Source of the DNA: an uncultured Candidatus Melainabacteria bacterium
Lineage (GTDB): Bacteria; Cyanobacteriota; Vampirovibrionia; Gastranaerophilales; Gastranaerophilaceae
Assembly: GCA_934692665.1 (NCBI GenBank)
Contig: CAKUUG010000010.1
Coordinates: forward strand, 1-47,795
DNA: 47,795 nt
Direction: 5' to 3'
Notes under the pieces: generated by a model
Seen by the model: only the letters and a program-made list of their open reading frames with translations
Databases searched by the model: none
Told to the model about the DNA's origin: nothing
In this document: positions 16,479 through 24,682 of the stretch, piece by piece
Layout of the letters: every line of letters begins with the position of its first letter
Numbering within the stretch: the stretch's first letter is position 1
Program-made: the position numbers and the translations under genes

Positions 16479-16676
16479 CTATCTTAAGCTAATTTTTGTG
16501 TAAGAACCTTTTCTAGAGAAGTTAACTTTGTCTTCACGAGCTAACCAACCCAAACCTAAGTTTGTGAAGTTGTCATTTAGACCAAGGTCTTTGTTCATTT
16601 TTTTTGTAGTAACTTCGCCGTTTTCATTTAGGTATTCCCAGATTTTTCCAGCTGTTTCGATGATTGTTTCTTGCAT
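16479..16676 (-). CDS. Small winged-helix protein (DUF2582-like)
   Basis: 65 residues. The whole protein fits a single winged helix-turn-helix: AGKIWEYLNENGEVTTKKMN, LGLGWLAREDKVNFSRKGSY. This matches the DUF2582 type, small proteins of unknown role in anaerobes. A good ribosome site (AAGGAG) precedes the ATG and a strong terminator follows, so it is a complete single-gene transcript. Confidence 0.8.
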   Translation of the reverse strand: MQETIIETAGKIWEYLNENGEVTTKKMNKDLGLNDNFTNLGLGWLAREDKVNFSRKGSYTKISLR

Positions 16677-16809
16677 TGTTGTACTCCTTCTTTCTCTTTT
16701 TCGTATACAATCTCTACTGATTTTTAATTCAAATCTTCATTTGCATATTTATATTAATTTATAATATAGTAGTTGTATATAGTTTAAATGAATGAAATGA
16801 GAGAGAAAA

Positions 16810-17289
16810 ATGAACTGGATTTTTGGCAACAACATAGACACAGACATCATTATACCCGCTAGATACTTAAATACAAAAGACGAAAAAGAATTAGCACTAC
16901 ATTGTATGGAAGATATAGACAAAAATTTTGCACACAATGTAAAAAATGGTGATTTTATTGTTGCAGGTCAGAATTTTGGTTGTGGCTCAAGCAGAGAACA
17001 CGCACCTTTGGCAATAAAGGCTTCCGGAATAAAAGCTGTTATTGCAAAAAGTTTTGCAAGAATTTTTTACAGAAATGCAATAAACATAGGACTTGTTATT
17101 ATTGAAAACGATGAAATCCAAAACGAAATCGACAAAAATGACGAAATACAAATCGATTTGGACAATGGAAAAATAATCAACACAACAAAAAACAAAGAGT
17201 ATTCTTTTTCTCCATACAGCAAAGAAATCCAAAATCTAATCGACAAAGGCGGTTTGATTAATTATACAAAAGAAAAAATATCTAAATAA
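16810..17289 (+). CDS. leuD: 3-isopropylmalate dehydratase small subunit
   Basis: 159 residues. Swivelling domain of the aconitase superfamily with GNNIDTDIIIPARYLN, FGCGSSREHAP and FARIFYRNAINIG. The short bacterial/archaeal LeuD type (about 160 residues) is present. With LeuC it isomerises 2- to 3-isopropylmalate in leucine synthesis; leuC is not in this window. leuB is at 45.4-46.5 kb. Its end overlaps queE by 8 bp convergently. Homoaconitase small subunit is an alternative, less likely. Confidence 0.92.
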   Translation: MNWIFGNNIDTDIIIPARYLNTKDEKELALHCMEDIDKNFAHNVKNGDFIVAGQNFGCGSSREHAPLAIKASGIKAVIAKSFARIFYRNAINIGLVIIENDEIQNEIDKNDEIQIDLDNGKIINTTKNKEYSFSPYSKEIQNLIDKGGLINYTKEKISK

Positions 17290-17953
17290 TATTTAAAAAT
17301 TTATGCACTTGCGGAATTAATCTTGTGTTTTTGTGTTTTGAATAAAATTTTTCAAAAACTTCTTCAAATGCCAATTCTTTATCCATTGGCATTTTGGGTT
17401 GCAAAACAATCAAATTGTTGTGTTTTTTTGCAATTTTTATTACGTTTTCTATCTCTTCATCTTTTATGTTTTTATCAAAAACAACTTTTATAAAAACTTC
17501 TTTTTTATTTGCAATATCTAAAAATTTTTCGTTATCTTGAAATCTATTTTTTTGTTCTGTTGCAGAAGCCAATTTTACATCCATAGAAACAACATCAACA
17601 AAATCAATAATAGAATTAAGTTCTTCAAATAAAGTTCCGTTTGTTTCTAAATAAATTTTTTTATTTGGCTTATATTTTTTGAAAAAATCTTTTAAAAATT
17701 CTATTTCTTCTAAAGGTTCTCCGCCGGTAAAACTGACAACTTCAGCGTCTATTGAATTTAATTTTTCAAAAAGTTCACAAGATGAGTATTCAACTGCATC
17801 TTTTTTATTAAAATCCGTATCACAATATTTGCATTTTAAATTGCAACGACAAAACCTGACAAAAATCTGTTTTTCACCGACATAAGGCCCTTCACCTTGT
17901 AGGGATGTAAAGATTTCTTTTATGAATGTTTTTTTATCTAAAGACTGAAGCAT
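17282..17953 (-). CDS. queE: 7-carboxy-7-deazaguanine synthase (radical SAM)
   Basis: 223 residues. N-terminal FTSLQGEGPYVGEKQIFVRF is the QueE substrate region; the radical SAM cluster motif CX3CX2C is Cys37, Cys41, Cys44 (CNLKCKYCDTDF), and SFTGGEPL is the SAM-binding GGE motif. It makes the deazapurine core for queuosine or preQ0. Its start overlaps the J-domain gene by 20 bp, so the two are probably co-transcribed. Confidence 0.92.
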   Translation of the reverse strand: MLQSLDKKTFIKEIFTSLQGEGPYVGEKQIFVRFCRCNLKCKYCDTDFNKKDAVEYSSCELFEKLNSIDAEVVSFTGGEPLEEIEFLKDFFKKYKPNKKIYLETNGTLFEELNSIIDFVDVVSMDVKLASATEQKNRFQDNEKFLDIANKKEVFIKVVFDKNIKDEEIENVIKIAKKHNNLIVLQPKMPMDKELAFEEVFEKFYSKHKNTRLIPQVHKFLNII

Positions 17954-18863
17954 TTTTCTTTTTTAAATTTATTTCTTTTAATTTTTCATACAGATAAAAT
18001 TCTTCATCAGTAAGACTTGATGGAATTTGAATAAGGATTTTTACGATTTGATCGCCTTTCTTTTTGGTTCTTTCGTCCAAAACCCCTACATCAATAAGTT
18101 TAAAACTCTGATTTGCTTTTGTCAAAGGTGGAATTTTAATTGTAGCTTCACCCCATAAAGTAGGCACTTTCACACTTCCCCCCAGAACCGCCATATAGGG
18201 GCTAATATTTGCTTCATAGTAAACAGTATTATTTTCAATTCTCAAATCTTGTTTTGACGATACATTCACAATGACATACAAATTTCCATTACTGCCGCCA
18301 AATTTTCCCGATTGTCCTTCGCCTTTTATTCTTAATTTTGTTTTGTTTTTTATAGAAGGAGGGATTTTTACTGTTATTTTTTTGTTTTGGATTATTTCTC
18401 CTTTTCCATTACAGGTTGAGCATTTTTGATTGTTTGCAAATTTGTGTCCTTCGCATTTTGGACAAATAGAAGAAGTTGAAATATTTACTATCCTGATTGT
18501 ACCCAAGATTGCTTCTTGGTAATCAATCGTGACATTGATTTTTATATCTTCGCCATTTATTGGCGTTTTTGCTTCTTTTTTCTTTTTGTTATTTTTAAAC
18601 AAATCATTAAACGAATAGTTGGAAGAATTTTTGTAGTCATTTGTAACTTTTTTGTTCGTATTTCTCAACAAGTCGTATTTTTTTCTCTTTTCATCATCCA
18701 ACAACACCTCAGAAGCCCTTGTGATATTTTTGAATATTTCTTCTGCTTCGATTGAAGGGTTTATATCGGGATGATACATTTTTACCATTTTTTTAAATTG
18801 TTTTTTTATTTCATCTTTTGTAGCGTTTTGTTTAACATTTAAAATATCGTAGTAACTTTGCAT
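17934..18863 (-). CDS. DnaJ-like co-chaperone with half zinc-finger
   Basis: 309 residues. J domain at 1-66 with HPD at 31-33; a short Asn/Lys-rich linker; a beta-sheet substrate domain interrupted by only two CxxC motifs (Cys134/137 and Cys148/151) instead of the four of canonical DnaJ; then the C-terminal domain to about 290. It would stimulate an Hsp70 partner. Shorter than DnaJ (about 375) and lacking the usual Gly/Phe region, it is neither a standard DnaJ nor a zinc-free CbpA. Upstream of and overlapping queE. Confidence 0.85.
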   Translation of the reverse strand: MQSYYDILNVKQNATKDEIKKQFKKMVKMYHPDINPSIEAEEIFKNITRASEVLLDDEKRKKYDLLRNTNKKVTNDYKNSSNYSFNDLFKNNKKKKEAKTPINGEDIKINVTIDYQEAILGTIRIVNISTSSICPKCEGHKFANNQKCSTCNGKGEIIQNKKITVKIPPSIKNKTKLRIKGEGQSGKFGGSNGNLYVIVNVSSKQDLRIENNTVYYEANISPYMAVLGGSVKVPTLWGEATIKIPPLTKANQSFKLIDVGVLDERTKKKGDQIVKILIQIPSSLTDEEFYLYEKLKEINLKKKNASVFR

Positions 18864-18957
18864 AAAATCATTCCCTTTTTATACAATTTAATGATAAAAT
18901 TTAAAAAATCCAATATCTTTAAAGACAAATAAAAAAGGTGATTTTAAACTTTTATTA

Positions 18958-18963
18958 TATAAT
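18958..18963 (+). promoter_or_regulatory. -10 element of the tRNA-Arg gene
   Basis: A perfect TATAAT lies 9 bp before the mature tRNA 5' end. No convincing -35 is visible at 16-18 bp. Confidence 0.5.
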
Positions 18964-18972
18964 GAAAACGAT

Positions 18973-19046
18973 GCGTCCATAGCTTAATCGAATAAAGCGT
19001 TGGTCTCCGAAGCCAAAGATTGTGGGTTTGAATCCCATTGGGCGTA
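18973..19046 (+). tRNA. tRNA-Arg (anticodon CCG)
   Basis: A complete cloverleaf folds over 74 bases: acceptor 18973-18979 with 19039-19045 (G-U at the first pair), D arm GCTT/AAGC, anticodon stem TTGGT/GCCAA with loop CTCCGAA giving anticodon CCG at 19007-19009, five-base variable loop, T arm GTGGG/CCCAT with loop TTTGAAT. It decodes CGG. CCA is not encoded. Position 56 is T rather than C, and the D-loop has A at position 19 rather than G. A T-run starts right after the 3' end. Confidence 0.9.
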
Positions 19047-19049
19047 TTT

Positions 19050-19259
19050 TTATTTTATTTTTTTAAATTCAATTTCATAACCTAAAATTTTTAAAATTAG
19101 AACAAACTCTTCATATTGCAATGTTTTTCTTGCCAATTTATCTGAAATTGATTTTAGGTTGTATTTTTTCCCGCTAATTTCGGACATTTTGATAGCAAGC
19201 CAAGTCATTGTCTTCGCCTCTTTTGCAAGCAATTGTTTTACATCTTCTCTAACAGACAT
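19050..19259 (-). CDS. Small DUF6471-like protein
   Basis: 69 residues, starting at ATG 19259, which has AGGAGA about 5 bp upstream; longer in-frame readings have no ribosome site. The sequence (REDVKQLLAKEAKTMTWLAI, then NLKSISDKLARKT and ILGYEIEF) is a compact helical domain like the DUF6471/small helix-turn-helix proteins found near mobile or regulatory loci. It ends 3 bp after the convergent tRNA-Arg. Divergent from prepilin 3, whose control region it shares. Confidence 0.65.
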   Translation of the reverse strand: MSVREDVKQLLAKEAKTMTWLAIKMSEISGKKYNLKSISDKLARKTLQYEEFVLILKILGYEIEFKKIK

Positions 19260-19375
19260 TTTCTCTCCTGTTATTAGCATACAAAGTATTTGCAAAATTA
19301 GAATATATGTGCTATTTTCATGACTATTGTGCATATATGCACATAAATGTTATGAAATATTATAAGGTAAAGCTT

Positions 19376-20173
19376 ATGCAAAGAAAATTAGCCTTTAGTT
19401 TAGCAGAAATTATGATAACTCTAACCGTCATCGGCATAATCACAGCTGTCATTATCCCCGTTGCAATAAATTCAAAACCCGATGAAAATGTTATGAAATT
19501 TAAAAAAGCTCACAATACTCTTTATCAAGTAATTTCTGAACTTGTTAATTCTGATAAATATTATTTAAATGGGGATTTAGGGATAAAACCTGATGGAAGT
19601 TTAACAGATGATGCAAATTATTTTACAAAAGCAATTTCAGATATTGTTTCTACAAAATCATTCAACAATATCACACTTGCACAAGATGTTGGAACATATT
19701 TTTCATTAGCTCAAAATAAAGAGTTTTATATCGACGGCACTGGAAAAATAAAAATAACAGACTGTAATACAAATTACAATTTCGATATTACACCAGAAGA
19801 TATTGAAGAAGCAAAAAATTCAATTGATAAAAGATGTTTAAAAAGAGAAGAAGCAAAAGGAGAAGAAATTACAACAATAGATAATATTGAATATTTTCAA
19901 ACAGGAGTCGCTTCTTTTGGCCAAATTGGATATGTAAGAAGCGCTGAAAATAAAATTACGTTTTGTTCAAAAAGATTTTTATCCCCACCAAATGAAACAG
20001 CATTTCTTAGTGATCAAAATGGTTTTGATATTGCTTATAAAATATTTTGTATAGATGTAGATGGTTTTAATAAAGGCGAAGACCCTTTTGGTTATGGAAT
20101 TCGAGCTGATGGAAAGATTATGACAGGCGCTAGAGCTGATTCTTGGCTTGAAAAATCTATCCAAGGAGAATGA
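19376..20173 (+). CDS. Prepilin-like protein, paralog 3
   Basis: 265 residues from ATG 19376 (AAGGT 8-12 bp upstream). The N-terminus MQRKLAFSLAEIMITLTVIG is a class III signal with a Ser in place of Thr after Phe. The C-terminus has DQNGFDIAYKIFCIDVDGF and NKGEDPFGYGIRADGKIMTG, lacking the Cys pair of paralogs 1 and 2 but matching paralog 4. The middle region is different from all others. It ends 3 bp before the convergent gene. Confidence 0.87.
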   Translation: MQRKLAFSLAEIMITLTVIGIITAVIIPVAINSKPDENVMKFKKAHNTLYQVISELVNSDKYYLNGDLGIKPDGSLTDDANYFTKAISDIVSTKSFNNITLAQDVGTYFSLAQNKEFYIDGTGKIKITDCNTNYNFDITPEDIEEAKNSIDKRCLKREEAKGEEITTIDNIEYFQTGVASFGQIGYVRSAENKITFCSKRFLSPPNETAFLSDQNGFDIAYKIFCIDVDGFNKGEDPFGYGIRADGKIMTGARADSWLEKSIQGE

Positions 20174-20176
20174 TAA

Positions 20177-21154
20177 CTATCCAAAAGAAATCTTATCGTC
20201 AAATTTAAAAATCGTTTTAATCAACAAATGTGCCACAATCAAAACATTTGATGGAATAAATGCACTGGATATAATTCTAAAATTTTGTTTTGCTTTTTCT
20301 GTTGGTACAATATTTATTCGAACAAAGTCGAAACGAATATTGAGGCTAGCTTCTTTAGCAATAATTTGGACTATTCTTTCAAATTCTTTGTATGGAAAAT
20401 CGTTTATTGAAAACAATTCTATCAAAATGTCATTATTTTCAGAAGTTATACAGCACAAAATATTTGAAAAATTAATCGTTTCGAACAAAATCGATAACGT
20501 CGAATTTTTTACTTTTTCTTCTTGGTTTTGTGTTATTTTTTTAAATTCCATCTTGTCATCAAAAACAGGACAATTCAACGGAATATACAACAACAAAAGC
20601 TCTTTTAGGGTGTTTGTGTCTGTTATTGTGTTGTGATGAATAGTAGTTAGGATAGATAACATTTCTTTTAATTGTGCAACGTCAGAACCACCTGTTTTTA
20701 TAGAGTTTGTAATAGTTTGAAGCATTTTATCTATTGCTTGTTTTGAACTTTTGCCCAAAAATTCATTCAATACTTTTACATCTAACAAAGAATTCAAAAA
20801 CTTTTCGATTGAGCTTTCATTTATTTGTTCTTTTGAAATTTCTTTTACCAGTTTTTCAATGGTTTGTGGCATTTTCATGGCATTTTTCAGATATTTTAAA
20901 ACTTCTTCGTTTTCCAGTCTGGTTTTTTCAAGAAGATTTGTTTCATTTAATATAGTTTCCAAATTTTGGCTCAAAAAAGTTTCTCTTAAAAAATTTTGAG
21001 ACGTTTGATTTTGCAAAAAAGAAGTCGGTTGCTGATTATTTTGAATATTATTTTGGGGATTATTCTTTTGCGTAGTATTTTGAGCTAAAAGATTTGCTTT
21101 TATCAAAGCAAGGTCTTGCAAAAGATTGAAATTGTTAAATGGAAAATTATTCAT
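20177..21154 (-). CDS. Unknown protein, possible FliK-like flagellar hook-length protein
   Basis: 325 residues from ATG 21154 (a TTG at 21199 also opens the frame; neither has a clear ribosome site). Residues about 1-60 are Asn/Gln-rich and disordered, the middle (60-180) is helical, and the last about 120 residues form an alternating-strand domain (LYIPLNCPVFDDKMEFKKI, TLSILFETINFSNILCCI). A disordered front plus a beta C-terminal domain is the FliK layout, and rod genes lie 3 kb away, but no diagnostic motif is present. Treat it as unknown with a FliK-like hypothesis. Confidence 0.6.
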   Translation of the reverse strand: MNNFPFNNFNLLQDLALIKANLLAQNTTQKNNPQNNIQNNQQPTSFLQNQTSQNFLRETFLSQNLETILNETNLLEKTRLENEEVLKYLKNAMKMPQTIEKLVKEISKEQINESSIEKFLNSLLDVKVLNEFLGKSSKQAIDKMLQTITNSIKTGGSDVAQLKEMLSILTTIHHNTITDTNTLKELLLLYIPLNCPVFDDKMEFKKITQNQEEKVKNSTLSILFETINFSNILCCITSENNDILIELFSINDFPYKEFERIVQIIAKEASLNIRFDFVRINIVPTEKAKQNFRIISSAFIPSNVLIVAHLLIKTIFKFDDKISFG

Positions 21155-21195
21155 ATTTCGATTTTTAAAAACTATTTGACATGCAAATTGCCACA

Positions 21196-21209
21196 ACAAC
21201 CATGGTTGT
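21196..21209. promoter_or_regulatory. 14-bp perfect palindrome ACAACCATGGTTGT
   Basis: A gapless palindrome about 42 bp upstream of the minus-strand start at 21154. It could be an operator; there is no T-run on either side. Confidence 0.3.
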
Positions 21210-21240
21210 AAAACGATTTATTAAGAATTGTAAACTAAAT

Positions 21241-21427
21241 CTCAGCTCCTAAAATCCCCTAAAATAAGGATGAAAAGCAAATACTATATTTGTAGAATAA
21301 TAATATAAAAGCATATTTGCCTGAGATTGAGAATAAAGTTAAAATATTATTACAAAGATAAACAATGGTTTATTAATAGAAATTTTTTAATGGGGAAATG
21401 GAGGTTTTGATATAACCTCCTTTTTTT
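21241..21427 (+). ncRNA. Candidate structured small RNA with its own terminator
   Basis: This gap between two minus-strand genes carries plus-strand RNA features: nested complementary pairs CTCAG (21241-21245) with CTGAG (21321-21325), GCAAATA (21277-21283) with TATTTGC (21314-21320), possibly TCCCC (21255-21259) with GGGGA (21392-21396), and a rho-independent terminator at 21400-21427. No plus-strand gene lies upstream for over 1 kb, so the terminator needs another transcript to explain it. About 190 bases would fit a 6S-like RNA, but I see no specific family signature, and no convincing promoter was found. Confidence 0.4.
21400..21427 (+). terminator. Rho-independent terminator with no upstream plus-strand gene
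   Basis: Stem GGAGGTT / AACCTCC, 7-base loop, followed by TTTTTTT. On the minus strand the hairpin lacks a T-run, so it is not a good terminator for the neighbouring minus genes. Confidence 0.75.
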
Positions 21428-21431
21428 ATTT

Positions 21432-23090
21432 TTAAAAACTTTTTAGAATATTTTCGCTTCTTTTTAATTGTTTTTCGTAAAATTCTATTTGTTCTTTATT
21501 GCCCAATTTTTGTGCAATTTCTAAAATTTGTTTTTTGAAATTTATTTCATTAGGATTCAATTCAACAGCTTCTTTTGCATACAACAGAGCATCTTCATAT
21601 TCATTCATGCCAAAATAACTTTTCGCCATTTGAGAGTAGTACTTTGCATTATTGGGATTCAATGTAATTGCACTATAAATTGAACTTTTTGCTTTTTGGT
21701 ATTCTTTTATTTCGTTTAAAATTAAACCCTTAAAATAAAAACTTTCTGCATTATTTTTGTCCAATTTCAAATATTCTTCGATATTGTTCAATGCATTTGT
21801 ATAATCTTTTAAGCGATAATAAATTCTAGCCAGAGAATTGTAGATACTAACGCAGTTTTTGTTTGTTTGTTTGATTTTATCTATTTGTACCATTGCTTCT
21901 GCGTATAAATTTATATCTATATACAAATCAATCAATTCCAATTTATAAAACAATGACTCAGGCGACAAAGTGAGTGCTTTTTTGTAGATTTCAATTGCTT
22001 TTTTTGGATTTTTAAGGTTTTTATACACCATTGCCAAAGTATCCAAAAGGATTTTATTTTCCGGCTGTTCTGTATAAATTTTTTCTAATGTTTCTTTTGC
22101 TTGTGCAAGATTTTCGTTTTGAAGATTTATCGCTTGAATCAATATTTTAGCATTTGTGTAAAATTTTGATTTTTCATTTACCAAATTCAAATTCAAAAGA
22201 GCATTTTGAAATTCTTGTTTTTTAAAGAGTATCCAACCGGACAAAAAATATTTTTCGTCTAAATTTTCTTTTTTGTCATTAATCAAAGAATACTTTATTG
22301 ATTGGCTCAAACACTCCAGTGCTTCTGTATAATATGTGATATCAATATAAATCTTTGCCAAATCAAAATAATAATCGTTTTTGTTGTTATCGTATTTTAT
22401 TGCATTGATTAAATATTCTATTGATTTGTTTGGGTTTGGTTTTGCATTTATGATACCCAAATAATAAGAAACCTCAGGAATATTTTCGTCCAAATTTATG
22501 CAACATTTTATTGTTGTTTTGTAGTCTTTTTTTTCAAAAGAAATTTTTGCCAAATCAAGGTTGGCATTTTTGTGCGTATCGTCCAATTCTAATACTTTTT
22601 TCAACAGTACTTCTTTTTTTTCAACATCAACCAAAGACAACAAATACAAAATCTCAGGTTCAAGTTTTATTTCTTCGTCCAGAGAATTGAATATTTCGAT
22701 TATGTCTTGATATTTGCCCAATTTGTACAAAACTTTGAAATAGTCACAATACGAAGTCGTGTTTTTTTCATTTTCACAGATTTTTTGTGCCAAATGAAGA
22801 GCTTTTTGGTACTGTTCTTTTTGAAAATATATATCAAAACACTTTTGAATACTGAATTTGTGACTTCCATCAATAGAAAGTGCCTTTTGAAAATCATTCA
22901 ACGCTAAATCAACTTCACCCATCAAAAGATGAATTTCACCTATTTGTGCATATATTTCTGCGTTTTCGTGAGTGTTTACATCTATTTTAAGAGCTTCATT
23001 CAAAAAAGAAACAGCTTCTTCATATTGTTTTCGACTTTTTTTCTCAAAGGCTTTTCTAATCAGTTCAATTTTATTATCAGCTTTGTTCAT
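21432..23090 (-). CDS. Large tetratricopeptide-repeat protein
   Basis: 552 residues made of roughly a dozen or more TPR units from residue 5 to about 530 (AEIYAQIGEIHLLMGEVDLA; SIYNSLARIYYRLKDYTNAL; AKYYSQMAKSYFGMNEYEDA). No signal peptide or membrane helix, so a cytoplasmic superhelical scaffold. Units near residues 120-220 are more degenerate. It lies immediately upstream of, but divergent from, the flagellar rod genes; a link to motility or pilus assembly is possible but unproven. Confidence 0.88.
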   Translation of the reverse strand: MNKADNKIELIRKAFEKKSRKQYEEAVSFLNEALKIDVNTHENAEIYAQIGEIHLLMGEVDLALNDFQKALSIDGSHKFSIQKCFDIYFQKEQYQKALHLAQKICENEKNTTSYCDYFKVLYKLGKYQDIIEIFNSLDEEIKLEPEILYLLSLVDVEKKEVLLKKVLELDDTHKNANLDLAKISFEKKDYKTTIKCCINLDENIPEVSYYLGIINAKPNPNKSIEYLINAIKYDNNKNDYYFDLAKIYIDITYYTEALECLSQSIKYSLINDKKENLDEKYFLSGWILFKKQEFQNALLNLNLVNEKSKFYTNAKILIQAINLQNENLAQAKETLEKIYTEQPENKILLDTLAMVYKNLKNPKKAIEIYKKALTLSPESLFYKLELIDLYIDINLYAEAMVQIDKIKQTNKNCVSIYNSLARIYYRLKDYTNALNNIEEYLKLDKNNAESFYFKGLILNEIKEYQKAKSSIYSAITLNPNNAKYYSQMAKSYFGMNEYEDALLYAKEAVELNPNEINFKKQILEIAQKLGNKEQIEFYEKQLKRSENILKSF

Positions 23091-23242
23091 AAAATCTATT
23101 ATATTTTATTTTTTGTTTTTATACAATCTTGACTTTTAACAATAATTCATTAAACCTAAACCAAATAGTGTATTTTTTTCTGTTTTTTTAAAGAAATAAA
23201 CCTAAAAACCGTTTCACTAAAATAAAAAGTAAAGGTCAAAAA

Positions 23243-23944
23243 ATGGATAAACTTGCAGCAGGAATAAATTTTGACGGTCATGGACTCGCTCAATCAATAA
23301 ATGCCGTCCAAATGCAGATGAATATTATGGACATTTTTGCCCAAAATATTGTAGGTTTTGACAAAGTAGGCTACCAAAGAAAAGAAGCCGTTGTTTCTTC
23401 TTTTGCAGAGTATCTGGGAACAGGAGCATTGTCTTATAGCACTGATACACAAGTCGGAAGAATTGTCATAACCGAAAACCCGCTCGATGTTGCTTTATCC
23501 GAAAAGGGATATTTTCAGGTTTTGAACAAAGATGGCAGTATTGAATTAACAAGAGATGGAAGATTCAAAATCGACAAAGACGGAAATCTCCTCACGCAAA
23601 ACGACCAACAAGTACTATCAAACGGCGGAAACCCTATAAAATTTCCTTGTTTGCCTGATGAATTAAGCAAAGTCACAATAGGGCTAGATGGAAAAATAGG
23701 CGTTTTTGATTCAAAAGAAAGAGGGCTTGTGCCTGTAGGTACAATCGGCGTCGTTTCAGAAGATGGAGCGTTGGTTACTTCTGATTGCGTTCATCAAGGA
23801 TACATAGAAAATTCAAACGTATCAATCGAAAGAGAATACATAGAAATAGCCAATCATAGAAGATTTTTGACAGCAAACAGTACAATGTTTCGTATTCAAA
23901 ATGCGAAATTGTCAAACACAATACAAAAATTAGGAAGCGTATAA
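23243..23944 (+). CDS. flgF: Flagellar rod protein, FlgF/FlgG family (first copy)
   Basis: 233 residues. The N-terminal Flg_bb_rod helix is divergent (QMQMNIMDIFAQNIVGFDKVGYQRKEA instead of NIANANTPG), then ENPLDVALSEKGYFQVLN and LTRDGRFKIDKDGNLLT are the FlgE/F/G core, and QGYIENSNVSIEREYIEIAN is the conserved C-terminal motif. The position before a FlgG-like gene suggests FlgF. Exported by the flagellar type III system to form the proximal rod. Starts a plus-strand run of four rod genes. Confidence 0.82.
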   Translation: MDKLAAGINFDGHGLAQSINAVQMQMNIMDIFAQNIVGFDKVGYQRKEAVVSSFAEYLGTGALSYSTDTQVGRIVITENPLDVALSEKGYFQVLNKDGSIELTRDGRFKIDKDGNLLTQNDQQVLSNGGNPIKFPCLPDELSKVTIGLDGKIGVFDSKERGLVPVGTIGVVSEDGALVTSDCVHQGYIENSNVSIEREYIEIANHRRFLTANSTMFRIQNAKLSNTIQKLGSV

Positions 23945-23953
23945 AACTAGATT

Positions 23954-24670
23954 ATGAACAATTTACAAGGAATAGTTACAAAAATTCAGGCAAATATGCT
24001 ATCACAATATGATAGATTAGATTATGCTGCACAAAATATCGCAAACCTAAACACCACAGGCTACAAAGCTGTTCGCTTCGAAGATATTATTGACGCCGAC
24101 GGTTCGGTATACGGAAAAGAAAGAATAGACACAAAAACAGGAGACTACCAAATAACCAAAAACCCTCTAGACGTTGCTTTGGGAGGTGCAGGATATTTTC
24201 CTGTAACAACAAAAACAGGCGAAATCAGATACACAAGAGATGGTGCATTTACTGTAAATAAAGACGGAATGCTCGTTACAAAGACAGGTGATTTGGTTGG
24301 TTCAGGAATTTTTATTGACGGAAGTGCCGAAAAAATCGAAATAAGAAACAATGGCGATGTTTATACATATAAAAAATTAATGGATGAACCCACCTATACA
24401 GGCACAATCCCTGTTGTGAAATTTGACAATCCGGAAGGCTTAAAAGATGTTGGAGCAAACGAATTTATTGCAACAGAAGATTCGGGAAAAATGCAGCTTG
24501 TTGAAGAACCTAATTATGTAAAACAATATGGACTTGAACATTCTAATGTTGATCCGATTAACGAAATATACAAAGTAGCCAGAGTAAACGCTTCTTTGCT
24601 TGCTTCTTCTTCATTGCAAAAAGCAATCAGAGAAATGTATGATACTGTAATTCAAGATATAACTTCATAA
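23954..24670 (+). CDS. flgG: Flagellar distal rod protein, FlgG family
   Basis: 238 residues. N-terminal YDRLDYAAQNIANLNTTGYK is the rod-protein consensus; KNPLDVALGGAGYFPV and RYTRDGAFTVNKDGMLVT follow; the C-terminal motif is QYGLEHSNVDPINEIYKVAR. Slightly shorter than typical FlgG (about 260). Nine bases separate it from the first rod gene. FlgG versus FlgF is assigned mainly from the better N-terminal match. Confidence 0.82.
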   Translation: MNNLQGIVTKIQANMLSQYDRLDYAAQNIANLNTTGYKAVRFEDIIDADGSVYGKERIDTKTGDYQITKNPLDVALGGAGYFPVTTKTGEIRYTRDGAFTVNKDGMLVTKTGDLVGSGIFIDGSAEKIEIRNNGDVYTYKKLMDEPTYTGTIPVVKFDNPEGLKDVGANEFIATEDSGKMQLVEEPNYVKQYGLEHSNVDPINEIYKVARVNASLLASSSLQKAIREMYDTVIQDITS

Positions 24671-24682
24671 AAAGGATAAATA

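Noticed and set aside
18973..19046. tRNA pseudogene because of the T at position 56
   Set aside because: All stems pair and the D-loop A19 compensates the change, so a functional tRNA is more likely.
1059..20173. Insertion sequences or prophage
   Set aside because: No transposase, integrase, terminal inverted repeats or phage structural genes were seen in the window.
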